Part shown: positions 28,410 through 37,196 of the stretch, one piece after another
How positions within the stretch are numbered: position 1 is the first letter of the stretch
Layout of the letters: each line of letters begins with the position of its first letter
Source of the DNA: Streptomyces liliifuscus
GTDB taxonomy: Bacteria; Actinomycetota; Actinomycetes; Streptomycetales; Streptomycetaceae
Length of the DNA stretch: 64,000 bases
Assembly (NCBI RefSeq): GCF_016598615.1
Contig: NZ_CP066831.1
Coordinates: 8,618,001-8,682,000 of the forward strand
Direction: 5' to 3'
Notes under the pieces: generated by a model
Seen by the model: the letters and a program-made list of their open reading frames with translations, nothing else
The model's database searches: none
Told to the model about the DNA's origin: nothing
Made by a program: the position numbers and the translations under genes

Positions 28410-28899
28410 GCTGGTGGGGCGGTGCGGGGCGGCTCGGTGCGGTGCGTCGGTGGGCGCGGGGTGGCGGGGTCGACCGTGTGTGCGGCGCGGGGTCGGGGCC
28501 GGGGCTGCCTGAGCGGGGTGGGTTCGCCGATGCGGCTTGTCGGCTGCCGTGGGCTTTGCGGTGAGCTGGGCGGTGCTTTGGCCTCTTCGGGAGCGCCTCG
28601 CGGGCCTTGGAGGGCTCGGAGGCCTTGTGGGGAGGGCTGGGGCGGACTCGGCGGGCGTGCGGGGCGCGGCTTGTGGGGCTCGCACGGTTCGTACGGCCGC
28701 CCGTGCTTGGGTACGAGTGAGCCGAACCGCTGCCGTCGGGAGCGGCGCCGGGTCGCTGCTCTCGGGCGTGCCCGAGAGGCTGCCGGAGCTCTCGCGGGCA
28801 GGGCGTTCCCGTCGTTCTCCCGCGGGGCTCCAGTGGATCTCCCGGCGCGCTACCCGGGTGTCGGTGGAGGCTTCGCTCAGGAACGGCTGAGGAGTTGCC
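28410..28899 (+). other. 490-bp G-rich gap with no supported gene
   Basis: No convincing gene. The plus strand is rich in GG and GGGG runs, so the complementary strand is C-rich and long antisense frames stay open by composition; the small frame 28537-28890 encodes Gly/Ala/Arg-rich sequence with no recognisable motif. The region marks the junction between the conserved helY block and the accessory biosynthetic cluster, and it may contain the promoter of the first SARP gene. Confidence 0.6.
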
Positions 28900-29757
28900 A
28901 TGCGCTTCCGAGTACTCGGTCCTGTCTGCCTCGAACCCCGCACACCGTCCGCGCCCAAACAGAGGGCGGTGCTCGCGACCCTGCTGGTGCGTGCCGGAGC
29001 CGTGGTGCCCGCCGGTGCCCTCTTCGACGAACTGTGGCCGGACGGGCCGCCCCGCACCGCCGCGACGACCTTGCAGGTGTACGTGTCCCATCTGCGCAAG
29101 GCCCTCACCCAAGGGGGCCACGGCCGGGGCCCGTTGGAGACCCGGCCGCCCGGATATCTGCTCCGGGTCGAGCCCGGCGAACTGGACCTGCGGCGGTTCG
29201 ACGAACTGTTCTCGCGCGGCCGAGCCGCCTTCGGGGCCTGCGACTTCGCGGCTGCCTCGGAGGTGTTGACCGAAGCCCTCGCACTGTGGAGCGGGCCCGC
29301 GCTGTCCGGCGTCCCGCAGGGTGAGGTGCTGACGGCGGCGGCCGTACGGCTCGACGAACTGCGGTTCGAGGCACTGGAGTTGCGGATCGAGGCGGACCTG
29401 CGGCTCGGCCGCCATCACGAGGTGACGGGCGAGCTGATGGAGCTGGCCCGTGCCCATCCGCTGCGCGAGCAACTGCACTGCCAGTTGATGGAGGCGCTGC
29501 GCCGGGCGGGCCGTACCACGGACGCGCTGCGCGCCTACCGTGCCGTTCACCGGTCGCTGCACGACGAGTTGGGCGTCACACCCGGGCCGGCCCTGATGCG
29601 GTTGCACGCGCGTGTGCTCAGCGCGCACGCGTCCGAGCCGGTCACCGCCGCTGTCGTCGCCGCCCCTATCGGCCGGCTCCGCGCAGGTTCCAGGCGAGCC
29701 AGCGGCGGACCGCTCCCGGATGTCCGGGCGAGCCGTGCACATCGTCGATCATCTTGA
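28900..29757 (+). CDS. SARP-family pathway activator (first)
   Basis: 285-aa Streptomyces antibiotic regulatory protein. N-terminal OmpR-like winged helix (about 1-95; LEPRTPSAPKQRAVLATLLVRAGAVV...TTLQVYVSHLRKAL) and bacterial transcriptional activator (BTAD) domain (about 100-245; RFDELFSRGRAAF...LHCQLMEALRRAGRTTDALRAYR). Such proteins activate biosynthetic genes by binding directly repeated heptamers. ATG follows GAGGAG. The 3' end overlaps the convergent hydrolase gene by 92 bp, and its last 30 residues are low-complexity Arg/Ala/Ser-rich sequence. Confidence 0.87.
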   Translation: MRFRVLGPVCLEPRTPSAPKQRAVLATLLVRAGAVVPAGALFDELWPDGPPRTAATTLQVYVSHLRKALTQGGHGRGPLETRPPGYLLRVEPGELDLRRFDELFSRGRAAFGACDFAAASEVLTEALALWSGPALSGVPQGEVLTAAAVRLDELRFEALELRIEADLRLGRHHEVTGELMELARAHPLREQLHCQLMEALRRAGRTTDALRAYRAVHRSLHDELGVTPGPALMRLHARVLSAHASEPVTAAVVAAPIGRLRAGSRRASGGPLPDVRASRAHRRSS

Positions 29758-30826
29758 CGCGTACGTCGGGCACGGCGGTGCGCAGGAGGTCCGCGTCGCT
29801 GGGCGGGATGATCTCGTCCCGGGTGCTCGTCACACAGCGGACCGCCGCGCTGACCGAACGCAGCTGGTCCTCGGTGAGGGCGAACTCCTGAAGCTGTGAC
29901 CGGAGTTGGACCTCGTCCTGGGTGCCGGTCAGCCGGCGCAGGGTGTCCTTGGTGATGCCCGGGACCCGCTCCCACCATGCCGCGTCGGTGAAGAAACCGG
30001 CGACCGGCGGGCCGACCGTCAGGACCCGGCGAACGCGCTGGTCCTCGGCGGCGGCCCGCAACGCCATGTGCCCGCCGAAGCTGAGGAACAGGAGCGTGGC
30101 GGCGTCGGTGCGGGCCCGGGGCGACAGGTGGTCCAGGAGCCAGGGGATCAGCCGCCAGGAGTCGGCCGTGTAGCGCTGGGTGTTCTCGCCCACGCCGGGG
30201 AGTTCGGCGACCACGGCCGCGTAACCGAGTTTGGTGAGCCGGGGCAGCAGGGGCGCCCACTGCTCCTTGACGCTGACGATGCCGCCCATCATGAGGAGAA
30301 GGGGGCGGTGGGAGCGGCGGCGGTGCGTGTCCAGGCCCGCCGCCCATGCGTGCAACGTGCCGTCCGGGTGCGGGAGTTCGAGGCGTTCGATGCCTCCGTG
30401 CGTCCGCCGCCAGGTGTCGAAGGTGGCGACGGCCGTCTGCTGTGCGTGGCGTCGGGGGGCGTCGTACGGGTAGGGGAATCGGGCCAGGGTGTAGTGGCGG
30501 CAGGCCGCCAACAGGCGTCCGCGGTCGACCAGTTCGTCGCCGCGCAGCCGCCAGACCCGGGTCCAGGAGTCGGCCGCGTCGGGGGCGTCGGTGCCGATAC
30601 GGGCGAGGATGCGGGCCGTTCCGCGGGCGCTCATGCCCTGGTTGCGGGCGTGGAGGCGGGCGAATTCCTTCAGCTCGCTCAGGTGGTCGAGTGGGGCTGC
30701 CCGGAGAACACCCTGCTGTTCGAGTGGTCGGTCGTGGTGGTCGTGGTGGTCGACTTGTTCGAGGTGGTCCAGCTGGTCGCGGTGGGCGACAGGTGTGACG
30801 TGGTCGGTGGGGCGGCGGTCGGGCAT
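29666..30826 (-). CDS. Alpha/beta hydrolase (FrsA/esterase-like)
   Basis: 386-aa hydrolase, last gene of the biosynthetic operon. The core is MMGGIVSVKEQW (oxyanion region), LFLSFGGHMALRAA (nucleophile elbow; the Ser is followed by FGG, and the first residue of the usual GxSxG is Phe), and RDEIIPPSDAD plus the final DVHGSPGHPG as probable Asp/His. It resembles the DUF1100/FrsA-type hydrolases found in polyketide clusters, where they hydrolyse or cyclise thioesters; a role in product release or transacylation is inferred. The start ATG at 30826 follows GGAAGGACATCGC. A His/Asp-rich stretch near the N-terminus (DHHDHHD) comes from repetitive DNA. Confidence 0.78.
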   Translation of the reverse strand: MPDRRPTDHVTPVAHRDQLDHLEQVDHHDHHDRPLEQQGVLRAAPLDHLSELKEFARLHARNQGMSARGTARILARIGTDAPDAADSWTRVWRLRGDELVDRGRLLAACRHYTLARFPYPYDAPRRHAQQTAVATFDTWRRTHGGIERLELPHPDGTLHAWAAGLDTHRRRSHRPLLLMMGGIVSVKEQWAPLLPRLTKLGYAAVVAELPGVGENTQRYTADSWRLIPWLLDHLSPRARTDAATLLFLSFGGHMALRAAAEDQRVRRVLTVGPPVAGFFTDAAWWERVPGITKDTLRRLTGTQDEVQLRSQLQEFALTEDQLRSVSAAVRCVTSTRDEIIPPSDADLLRTAVPDVRVKMIDDVHGSPGHPGAVRRWLAWNLRGAGR

Positions 30827-30848
30827 GCGATGTCCTTCCGGCGAGGGT

Positions 30849-31913
30849 TCAGAGGTGTTCCAGCGCGAAGCCGGCTTTGATCCACTTGCTCGACTCGACG
30901 GCCACGGCCAGAGCCTTCTGACCACTTGTCATCTCCCGCAGCAGGCGCTCCAGTTGGAGGAACGGCAGGGCGTTGCCGTTGTTGCCGGTGTCGGCGACGC
31001 AGGAGATCTCGCGGGCTTCAGGCACGCCCAGTTGCTCGGTGATCAGCCGGGTCATGCGTCCGGACAGCTGAGGGGGCAGCAGGAAGTCGAGGTCCCCGGC
31101 CGCCCAGCCCAGGCTGTCGAGCAGCTCCCAGAGGATCTCCACGGCCATCGTCGGTACGGACTCCTCGATGGCCTTGTAGTCCTCGATGAGTGCCTGACGT
31201 GCATCGTCGCGGTCGGCGAGGCCGAACCAGTCGATGATCTGGCCCGGCTCCCGCCCCAGACCCGTACAGCGGTTGAGGACCCGGCGCAGCGCCACGGCCC
31301 CGTCGCCCGGACGCGAACTGAGGACGGCGGCCCCCGCGCCGTCGCCGAACAGTACGCAGTTCACGAGGTCCCCCGGAGCCGCCTCGGAGAGGTCGCGGCG
31401 CAGGTCCAGATGCTTGGTGCAGACGTCGCCGCCGATCGCCAGGCCGGTCGTGAACTCACCGCTGGCTATGAGGTGCCGTGCGACGGACAGCGCCTGGACC
31501 GCCCCCGCGCAGCCCGACTGCAGCTGATAGGTGGGCAGTTGGTCGAGGCCGAGTTGGTCGGCCACCTGATTGACCGTGGCCGGCATCAGATGGTCCGGCG
31601 TCGCGGTGCCCAGGACCAGGAACTCCACCTCCGCCGGGTCCGTTCCGGCGTTCTCCAGCGCGGTCGCCGCCGCGTCGGCGCACAGGTCCGCCAGGGTCCA
31701 GCGGATGTCGCCGCTCGTCAGATCGCGGGCGAAGTGGCGGGTGCGGGTGCCGATGAAGACGTCGATCCACTCCTCGTTGACCCCCAGGGCCGCGGCGAGT
31801 GCGGTGTTGTCTACGGGCTCGCCGGGCAGCGCCGATCCGGCGGACATGACATGGACGGAAGGGGCGGAAGAAATGGAAGGGGCGGAAGGAACGGGTGGGC
31901 CGGGACTGGTCAT
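30849..31913 (-). CDS. FabH-like ketosynthase III / acyltransferase with His replaced by Pro
   Basis: 354-aa thiolase-fold enzyme. The nucleophile is Cys135 in YQLQSGCAGAVQAL and the FabH signature VLFGDGAGAAVL is present. The site that is PHQAN in FabH reads LLPPQLSG here (residues 279-285), so the catalytic His is replaced by Pro; the downstream Asn (DTGNNGNALPF) is retained. KSIII homologues without the decarboxylation His cannot readily condense malonyl-ACP but can transfer acyl groups, as in DpsC/CerJ-type enzymes. Its ATG overlaps the PKS stop by 4 bp (ATGA), so the two are translationally coupled. The first 20 residues are Pro/Ser-rich. Confidence 0.82.
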   Translation of the reverse strand: MTSPGPPVPSAPSISSAPSVHVMSAGSALPGEPVDNTALAAALGVNEEWIDVFIGTRTRHFARDLTSGDIRWTLADLCADAAATALENAGTDPAEVEFLVLGTATPDHLMPATVNQVADQLGLDQLPTYQLQSGCAGAVQALSVARHLIASGEFTTGLAIGGDVCTKHLDLRRDLSEAAPGDLVNCVLFGDGAGAAVLSSRPGDGAVALRRVLNRCTGLGREPGQIIDWFGLADRDDARQALIEDYKAIEESVPTMAVEILWELLDSLGWAAGDLDFLLPPQLSGRMTRLITEQLGVPEAREISCVADTGNNGNALPFLQLERLLREMTSGQKALAVAVESSKWIKAGFALEHL

Positions 31914-34900
31914 GCGGACGTCTCCTGCCGCAGATAGCCGATGAGCTCGCCGAGGGAGGTGAGCCGGGGGAGCAGGTCTTGGACCGGGAGCGCGCCCACT
32001 GCGGGCAGCCGCTCGGTCAGGCGCTCCTTGAGTTCGACCAGGGCGACGGAGTCGAGGCCGAGGTCGTCGTGGAAGCGGGAGTCGTGTGAGAGGGCGGTGG
32101 GGTCGTAGCCGCCGAGTGCGGCGACGGATTCGTACACCGCGGTGGCTACGGGGTCCTGGGGCGGAGTCGCGCGGTCCTGGGGCGGAGTCCCGGGGTTCTG
32201 GGGTGGGGTCGCGGTCGACGGCGCGGCTTCTGCGGACGCCGGGTTCGCCTCCGGTGCCTGTGGCTCCTCCCGTTCGGCGACGGGGGCGCCCGGTGTCGCC
32301 GTACGCGTCGGCCCTCCCGTGTGCCAGAAGCGGCTGTGTGTGGCGAAGGCGTACGGGGTCAGGCGTGCCGGGGTGTGGTCCCGCCCGGGGTGGGCCGCGG
32401 CCGTCCAGTCGATGTCGAGGCCTGCCCGGTAGAGCGCGGCCACGGATTCTGCGAGGGCACGGCCGCCCGACTCGGAGTCCGAGAGCGGGTGCAGGGCGAC
32501 GGGGCCGGGAGAACGGTCCTCGGACCTGTCGGCGAGGCGACGGGCGAGGGCGGTGAGGACCGGGCGGGGGCCGATTTCCAGGAGGTGCGTCGGCCGTTCG
32601 TCCAGGAGCTGGGCAGCGGCGTCGGCGAACAGTACAGGGGCCTCGATGTGCTCGGTCCAGTACGAGGCGTCCAGCTGCTCGGACTCCAGGCGCTTGCCTC
32701 GCAGTGTCGAGTAGAACGGCAATTGGGGTGTCCCGCCGCCGACTTGCTCGGCCACCCTGCGGAACGCTTCGAGCGCCGGGCGCATCAGGGGAGAGTGGAA
32801 AGCGTGCGAGACCTCAAGGCGGCGGAGCCGTATGCCGTCCAGCTCGCGTGACTCCGCGATGCGGTCCAGCGCGGCCAGGTCGCCCGAAATCACGGTCGAG
32901 CGGGGGCCGTTGAGCGCTGCGAAACCGACCAGTGGCTCGCGCTCGACGAGGTCGCGCAGTCGGTCCGCGGAGGCGTGCACCGCCAGCATGGCTCCGCCGT
33001 CGGGGAGTTGCTCCATCAGGGCACCCCGTACGGCGACGAGTCGCGCCGCGTCTTCGAGGGACAGTGCCCCGGCGTGCACGGCTGCCGCGAACTCGCCCAC
33101 GCTGTGGCCGAGCAGCAGCCCGGGGCGCACGCCGACTTCGGTGAGCGTGGCACCGAGCGCGTGGCCGACCGCGAACAGGGCGGGCTGGGCCCAACCGGTC
33201 CTGTGCACCGCCGGGTCGCCGGTCAGGAGCAGGTCGCGGATCGAGCGGCCGGTGTGCGGGAGCAGCGCGGCGTCGACACCGTCGAGGTGCCGTCGGAACA
33301 GGGCGGACTCGCGGTAGAGGCGGGCTCCCATGCCCGGGTACTGGGCGCCCTGGCCGGTGAACAGCCAGGCGGTGAGGGGTGGTTCGGCTGCGGGGACGGT
33401 GGTGCCGGTGGGGGTGGCGGGGCCGGCTGGGCTTGTCGACCTGGTCGGGCCCGCCGGGACGGCCGGGTCTGCCGGGTCGGCCGGGTCTGCCGAGATGGTC
33501 GGGTGGGCCAGGTGGGGCGAGCTGTTCGGGCCCGTCGGTCCCAGGGACCCGGCCGCCTCCAGGAGTCGTACCGCCAACTCCGCGCTGTCCCCGGCCACGA
33601 CCGCACTCCGGTGGCCGTGCCCCGTCTTCACCCGCTGCGATGCCCGGCAGAGCGGGCCGATCGGGGTGCGCCGCCGGCCGATGGCGTCGGCCTGCGCCAG
33701 CAGATTGCGGTGGAGCGCCCGCTCGGTGGGTGCGGTGAGGACGAACACCTCGGCGCCGAGGGGGGTGCCTGACGGCTCCGGAGGGCGGCTGCCCGACAGT
33801 TCCGGCCTGCCGCTGCCCGACGGCTTCGGCAGGCTGACGCCGGAGCGGTCCGGCGCGGCGGTTGCGCGTCGCGTTCCGGCCGTCGCCCGGAGCGGCGCCG
33901 ACTCCAGTACCGCGTGTGCGTTCGTCCCGCCCATTCCGAAGCTGCTCAGGCCCGCCAGCACCGGCTCTCCGGAGGGCAACCGCAGGGGAGCCTTCAGGAG
34001 CCGCAACCCCTGCTCCGCGAGCCGTAGTCGAGGGTTCTCGCGGGCCGCGTACCGGCTCACCGGGACCGTGCGGTGGTGGAGGGACAAGCACGTCTTGATG
34101 AGCCCCGCGACGCCGGCGGCGCCCTCCGTGTGGCCGAGGTTGCCCTTGACCGAGCCGAGGGAGAGCGGGCGCGGGCTGGGTCGGCCGGCGTGCAGGTGGC
34201 CCAGCGCCCTCGTCTCGATCATGTCGCCGAGGGATGTGCCCGTGCCGTGAGCCTCCACGAAGTACACCTCGTGCGGGTCGGCGCCCGCCCGGCGGCAGGC
34301 CGCCGCCATGACCTCCTGCTGGGACCAGCGGGAGGGCGCGGTGATGCCGTTGCTGCGGCCGTCCTGGTTCACGGCGGTGCCCCGGATCACCGCGTACACC
34401 GGATCGCCGTCGGCGAGGGCGTCCGCGAGGCGGCGCAGCACCACCGCGCCCACGCCCTCGCCGCGCCCGATCCCGTCCGCCTCCGCGCTGAACGGCTTGC
34501 AGCGCCCGTCGGGCGCGGCGAGGCCCGCCTTCTCGTAGAAGAGGCCCAGCGCCGGAGTCAGGGCGAGGTTCACCCCGCCCGCGATCGCCCGGTCGCACTC
34601 CTCGGTCAGCAGCGCGTTCACCGCGAGATGCACCGCCACCAGCGAGGACGAGCACGCCGTGTCTACGGCCATGCAGGGGCCGCGCAGGTCGAGCTGGTAG
34701 GAGATCCGGTTCGCGATCATGCAGTAGCCGTTGCCCGAGCCGATCTGCGGGGTGATGCGCGGCAGGTCGGTGAGCGTGAGCTGCGCCCACTCGCTGCCCA
34801 TGACCCCGACGAACACCCCGGTCGGCGATCCGGCGAGCCGCCCGGGTGCCACCCCCGAATCCTCGACGGCCCGCCACGCGCACTGGAGCATCAGCCGCTG

Positions 34901-35137
34901 CTGCGGATCCATCGCGGCGGCGTCTCGGGGCGGAATCCTGAAGAACTCGTGGTCGAAGGCGTCCGCGTCCGCGAGGAAGCCGCCCTCCGTCGGGCCGCCC
35001 GTGAGCGACGGGTCCCAGCGGGGTGGCGGCACAGGGCCTGTCCCGTCGCCCGAGCGCATCAGCAACTCCCAGAAGGCGCCCGGGTCTTGGGCGCCCGGGA
35101 ACCGGCAGTCGATGCCGGTGACGGCCACCGCGTTCAC
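31910..35137 (-). CDS. Single-module polyketide synthase KS-AT-ACP
   Basis: 1075-aa type I PKS module. KS: residues 1-425, with the full Cys162 (DTACSSSL), His297 (EAHGTGT) and His336 (GNLGH) triad. AT: about 540-850, with GHSVG (Ser679) and a HAFHS motif around 777, the signature of malonyl-CoA specificity. ACP at the C-terminus with DLGLDSVAL (Ser1030, phosphopantetheine site). There is no KR, DH or ER domain, so one malonyl extension would leave a beta-keto group. Inter-domain linkers are Pro-rich and contain repeat-like stretches (for example ADPADPADPAVPAG). GTG start overlaps the ACP stop (GTGA), and the 3' end overlaps the KSIII gene. Confidence 0.9.
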   Translation of the reverse strand: MNAVAVTGIDCRFPGAQDPGAFWELLMRSGDGTGPVPPPRWDPSLTGGPTEGGFLADADAFDHEFFRIPPRDAAAMDPQQRLMLQCAWRAVEDSGVAPGRLAGSPTGVFVGVMGSEWAQLTLTDLPRITPQIGSGNGYCMIANRISYQLDLRGPCMAVDTACSSSLVAVHLAVNALLTEECDRAIAGGVNLALTPALGLFYEKAGLAAPDGRCKPFSAEADGIGRGEGVGAVVLRRLADALADGDPVYAVIRGTAVNQDGRSNGITAPSRWSQQEVMAAACRRAGADPHEVYFVEAHGTGTSLGDMIETRALGHLHAGRPSPRPLSLGSVKGNLGHTEGAAGVAGLIKTCLSLHHRTVPVSRYAARENPRLRLAEQGLRLLKAPLRLPSGEPVLAGLSSFGMGGTNAHAVLESAPLRATAGTRRATAAPDRSGVSLPKPSGSGRPELSGSRPPEPSGTPLGAEVFVLTAPTERALHRNLLAQADAIGRRRTPIGPLCRASQRVKTGHGHRSAVVAGDSAELAVRLLEAAGSLGPTGPNSSPHLAHPTISADPADPADPAVPAGPTRSTSPAGPATPTGTTVPAAEPPLTAWLFTGQGAQYPGMGARLYRESALFRRHLDGVDAALLPHTGRSIRDLLLTGDPAVHRTGWAQPALFAVGHALGATLTEVGVRPGLLLGHSVGEFAAAVHAGALSLEDAARLVAVRGALMEQLPDGGAMLAVHASADRLRDLVEREPLVGFAALNGPRSTVISGDLAALDRIAESRELDGIRLRRLEVSHAFHSPLMRPALEAFRRVAEQVGGGTPQLPFYSTLRGKRLESEQLDASYWTEHIEAPVLFADAAAQLLDERPTHLLEIGPRPVLTALARRLADRSEDRSPGPVALHPLSDSESGGRALAESVAALYRAGLDIDWTAAAHPGRDHTPARLTPYAFATHSRFWHTGGPTRTATPGAPVAEREEPQAPEANPASAEAAPSTATPPQNPGTPPQDRATPPQDPVATAVYESVAALGGYDPTALSHDSRFHDDLGLDSVALVELKERLTERLPAVGALPVQDLLPRLTSLGELIGYLRQETSA

Positions 35138-35400
35138 TCCTGGCCCTCCAACTCGGTCAGCAGGTGCCCGGCCAGCGCCCGTACGGTCGGGTAGTCCCAG
35201 GCGGCTGTCGGGTCGATGGTCACCTCGTAGTGGTCCTCGACATCGCCGCACAGGCTCAGTGCGGCCACCGAGTCCAGGCCGTATTCGGCGAGCGGGGTCG
35301 TCGGGTCGATCTCGGTGGGGGGCCGGCGGAGGTACTCGGCCACGCGGGTGGTGATCCAGGTGGTGAGTGTCTGCTCGTTGTGCGCCGTCGGTACGGACAT
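35134..35400 (-). CDS. Free-standing acyl carrier protein
   Basis: 88-aa ACP with the phosphopantetheine motif YGLDSVAALSL (Ser around residue 44) and the expected four-helix pattern. It likely accepts the acyl group from the fatty acyl-AMP ligase and holds it for the dehydrogenases and the PKS. ATG at 35400 (AAAAGGACC upstream); the longer frame running to 36687 is antisense to the dehydrogenase gene. Overlaps the PKS start by 4 bp. It is separated by 116 bp, containing the dispersed repeat, from the upstream dehydrogenase gene. Confidence 0.88.
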   Translation of the reverse strand: MSVPTAHNEQTLTTWITTRVAEYLRRPPTEIDPTTPLAEYGLDSVAALSLCGDVEDHYEVTIDPTAAWDYPTVRALAGHLLTELEGQE

Positions 35401-35463
35401 GACCGGTGGTCCTTTTCTTTTTGGCGGGGGGTTCGGTGATGTGTTTCGGCTGCGTGTGCGTTG

Positions 35464-35519
35464 TGGCTGGTCGCGCAGTTCCCCGCGCCCCCTGAAGAGC
35501 GGAGTTCCCCGCGCCCCTA
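35464..35519. repeat. Dispersed repeat, two tandem cores
   Basis: Two copies of GTTCCCCGCGCCCC at 35477-35491 and 35503-35517, in the intergenic gap of the biosynthetic operon. The last bases supply the TAG stop codon of the upstream dehydrogenase gene, so this repeat was either inserted at, or spread to, the gene end. Confidence 0.75.
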
Positions 35520-37196
35520 GAGGGCGCTGTTGTACAGGTCGAAGGTGCGTGGCTGCTCGTGGCGGGAGAGGAGTTCGTGGCGCAGGGGTCTCGCCCACCT
35601 GTCCGGCACCGAGCCTGTGCGCAGGCCCAGGCGGCATGCCGTGCGGTGGAGGGCGGCGCCCAGCCAGGCGGGGTCGGACAGGAAGCCGGAGCGCGCGGAC
35701 CGTGCCACGCCTGTGGCGGCTGCCGCGCCGAGCAGTTCCGCGTAGCGCGCGGCCAGGGCGAATGCCTCCGGGGAGGCGAGTGGAGTGCGGTCGGCCGGGG
35801 GCAGGGTGCGAGCCCGGTCGCGTACGGCCGAGAGGTCGATGGCGAGGTCGGTCAGGAGAGGGCGTACGGAGGCGGGGGCGCCCTCCGGTGTCAGGGCCGC
35901 GGTCAGTGGGTCGCCCGTCGCGGAGAGTGCGAGGCGGTCGAAGGGGATGCCCGGAGGCGGAGCTGTGGCGTCGGCCGGGGTGAACAGGGCTTCCAGGGAC
36001 TCCAGTTGAGGTGCCGTTGCCAGCCTTCGCAGTTGGGGGATCAGGGTGGCCAGGCATGCCGTGGGGCCGGCGTGACCGAGGCTCAGTACCGGGAGGTCCC
36101 GAAGGTGTTTGCCGAACACCGCGTGCTCGCCCTCGCGCAGATAGAAGCGGGCTCCCAGCACCACCGAGAGGTCCCGTACCGTGCGGCTCAGCAGGCGGGG
36201 CACGAGGTATTTGACGGCGGCGGCGGTCACGCTCGCCTGTTCGGGGTGCAGTTGGACCGTACGTGTGGCGGCCAGCGACAGGCTGTCGCACAGCAGCAGG
36301 TCCGCGAACGCGGCGGTCAACACTCCGGCTGTGTGCGGGAGTTCGAACACCCGACGGCGGTACAGGCGTCGGTCCAGGGCGAAGCGGAGCACCGAGCGCA
36401 GGCAGGTGTCCACTGTGCCGATCGCCATCCCCGGCAGCGCGCTGCGCGTCACCTGGAAGGAGCGCAGCGCCACCTCGCCGCCCCTGCCCTCGGCGCCGAC
36501 GAGCGCCGACGCGGGCAACGGGCAGCCGTGGAAGGCGAGTCCGGTGAGCCGGCAGCCCCGGACGCCCGCGGTGCGGTAGCGGGCGAGCCGTTGGACACGG
36601 TCGGCGGGCATGTCGTCCGGGACGGCGAGCAGCACCGAGTGGCTGCGGCTGCCCGGGCCGTCGCCGGTGCGCGCGAACAGCACCCACGCACCGGCGCGGT
36701 CGGCGTTGTTGATGACCTGCTTCACGCCCTCCAGCAGATAGCCGCCCGCCGCCGGGCGGGCCGCGAACTCGTTGCGCAGGAAGTCGTTGCCGTGGGCGAG
36801 TTCGTGGTACGCGACCGAGGCCCGGCCGCCGTCCAACAGGAGGTCGGCAAGGTGCCGTTGCTGCTCCGGCGAGCCCGCCGTCCAGACGTTGACGGCGGCC
36901 ATGAACGACGTGATGCCGTGCCCCAGACCGAGCCCGACGTCCCGCCGGAACACCTCGCGCATCACCCGGACCAGTCCGTCCAGATGGGTGAGCCGTCCGC
37001 CGAGCTCCGCCGGTACGTACTCGGCGGCCAGCCCGAACCGGTCGAGCAGCGCCTCCCCGTCAGTGCTGAGCACGCCCTGTTCGTCCGCGGCGAGGAGCGC
37101 GGCGGAGCCGAGTGGGTTCGCCGGGTCCCAGAAGTCCCCGAAGGACCGGGAGAGTTCGGCCGCCCGGTCGGCGGCGGTGAGGGTCGTGTACGGCAT
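35517..37196 (-). CDS. Acyl-CoA (acyl-ACP) dehydrogenase-like protein, atypical
   Basis: 559-aa protein with the acyl-CoA dehydrogenase fold: N-terminal helical domain, a mid-domain with AYHELAHGNDFLRNEF in place of the usual LTEPxAGSD, VKQVINNADRAGAWVLFAR, and a C-terminal domain with LRFALDRRLYRRRVF. It is longer than a typical 380-aa enzyme because of an extended C-terminal helical region. Its catalytic Glu is not certain from the sequence. The pair (this gene and the next) recalls those that desaturate ACP-bound fatty acids in lipopeptide pathways such as ramoplanin. Its ATG follows directly after the TAG of the upstream gene. Flavin dependence and substrate are inferred. Confidence 0.8.
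   Translation of the reverse strand: MPYTTLTAADRAAELSRSFGDFWDPANPLGSAALLAADEQGVLSTDGEALLDRFGLAAEYVPAELGGRLTHLDGLVRVMREVFRRDVGLGLGHGITSFMAAVNVWTAGSPEQQRHLADLLLDGGRASVAYHELAHGNDFLRNEFAARPAAGGYLLEGVKQVINNADRAGAWVLFARTGDGPGSRSHSVLLAVPDDMPADRVQRLARYRTAGVRGCRLTGLAFHGCPLPASALVGAEGRGGEVALRSFQVTRSALPGMAIGTVDTCLRSVLRFALDRRLYRRRVFELPHTAGVLTAAFADLLLCDSLSLAATRTVQLHPEQASVTAAAVKYLVPRLLSRTVRDLSVVLGARFYLREGEHAVFGKHLRDLPVLSLGHAGPTACLATLIPQLRRLATAPQLESLEALFTPADATAPPPGIPFDRLALSATGDPLTAALTPEGAPASVRPLLTDLAIDLSAVRDRARTLPPADRTPLASPEAFALAARYAELLGAAAATGVARSARSGFLSDPAWLGAALHRTACRLGLRTGSVPDRWARPLRHELLSRHEQPRTFDLYNSAL

Noticed and set aside
28537-28890. A 117-codon ORF in the helY/SARP gap.
   Set aside because: Arg/Ala/Gly-rich composition, no clear ribosome-binding site and no conserved motif; fits a random frame in G-rich DNA.
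26127-29108. A 993-codon antisense open frame over helY.
   Set aside because: It is a shadow of the high-GC helY gene; the translated sequence is low-complexity and has no family motif, while helY has all helicase motifs.
33330-34250. Plus-strand open frames in the PKS linker region.
   Set aside because: Antisense to the PKS; no homologous motif and composition mirrors the complementary gene.
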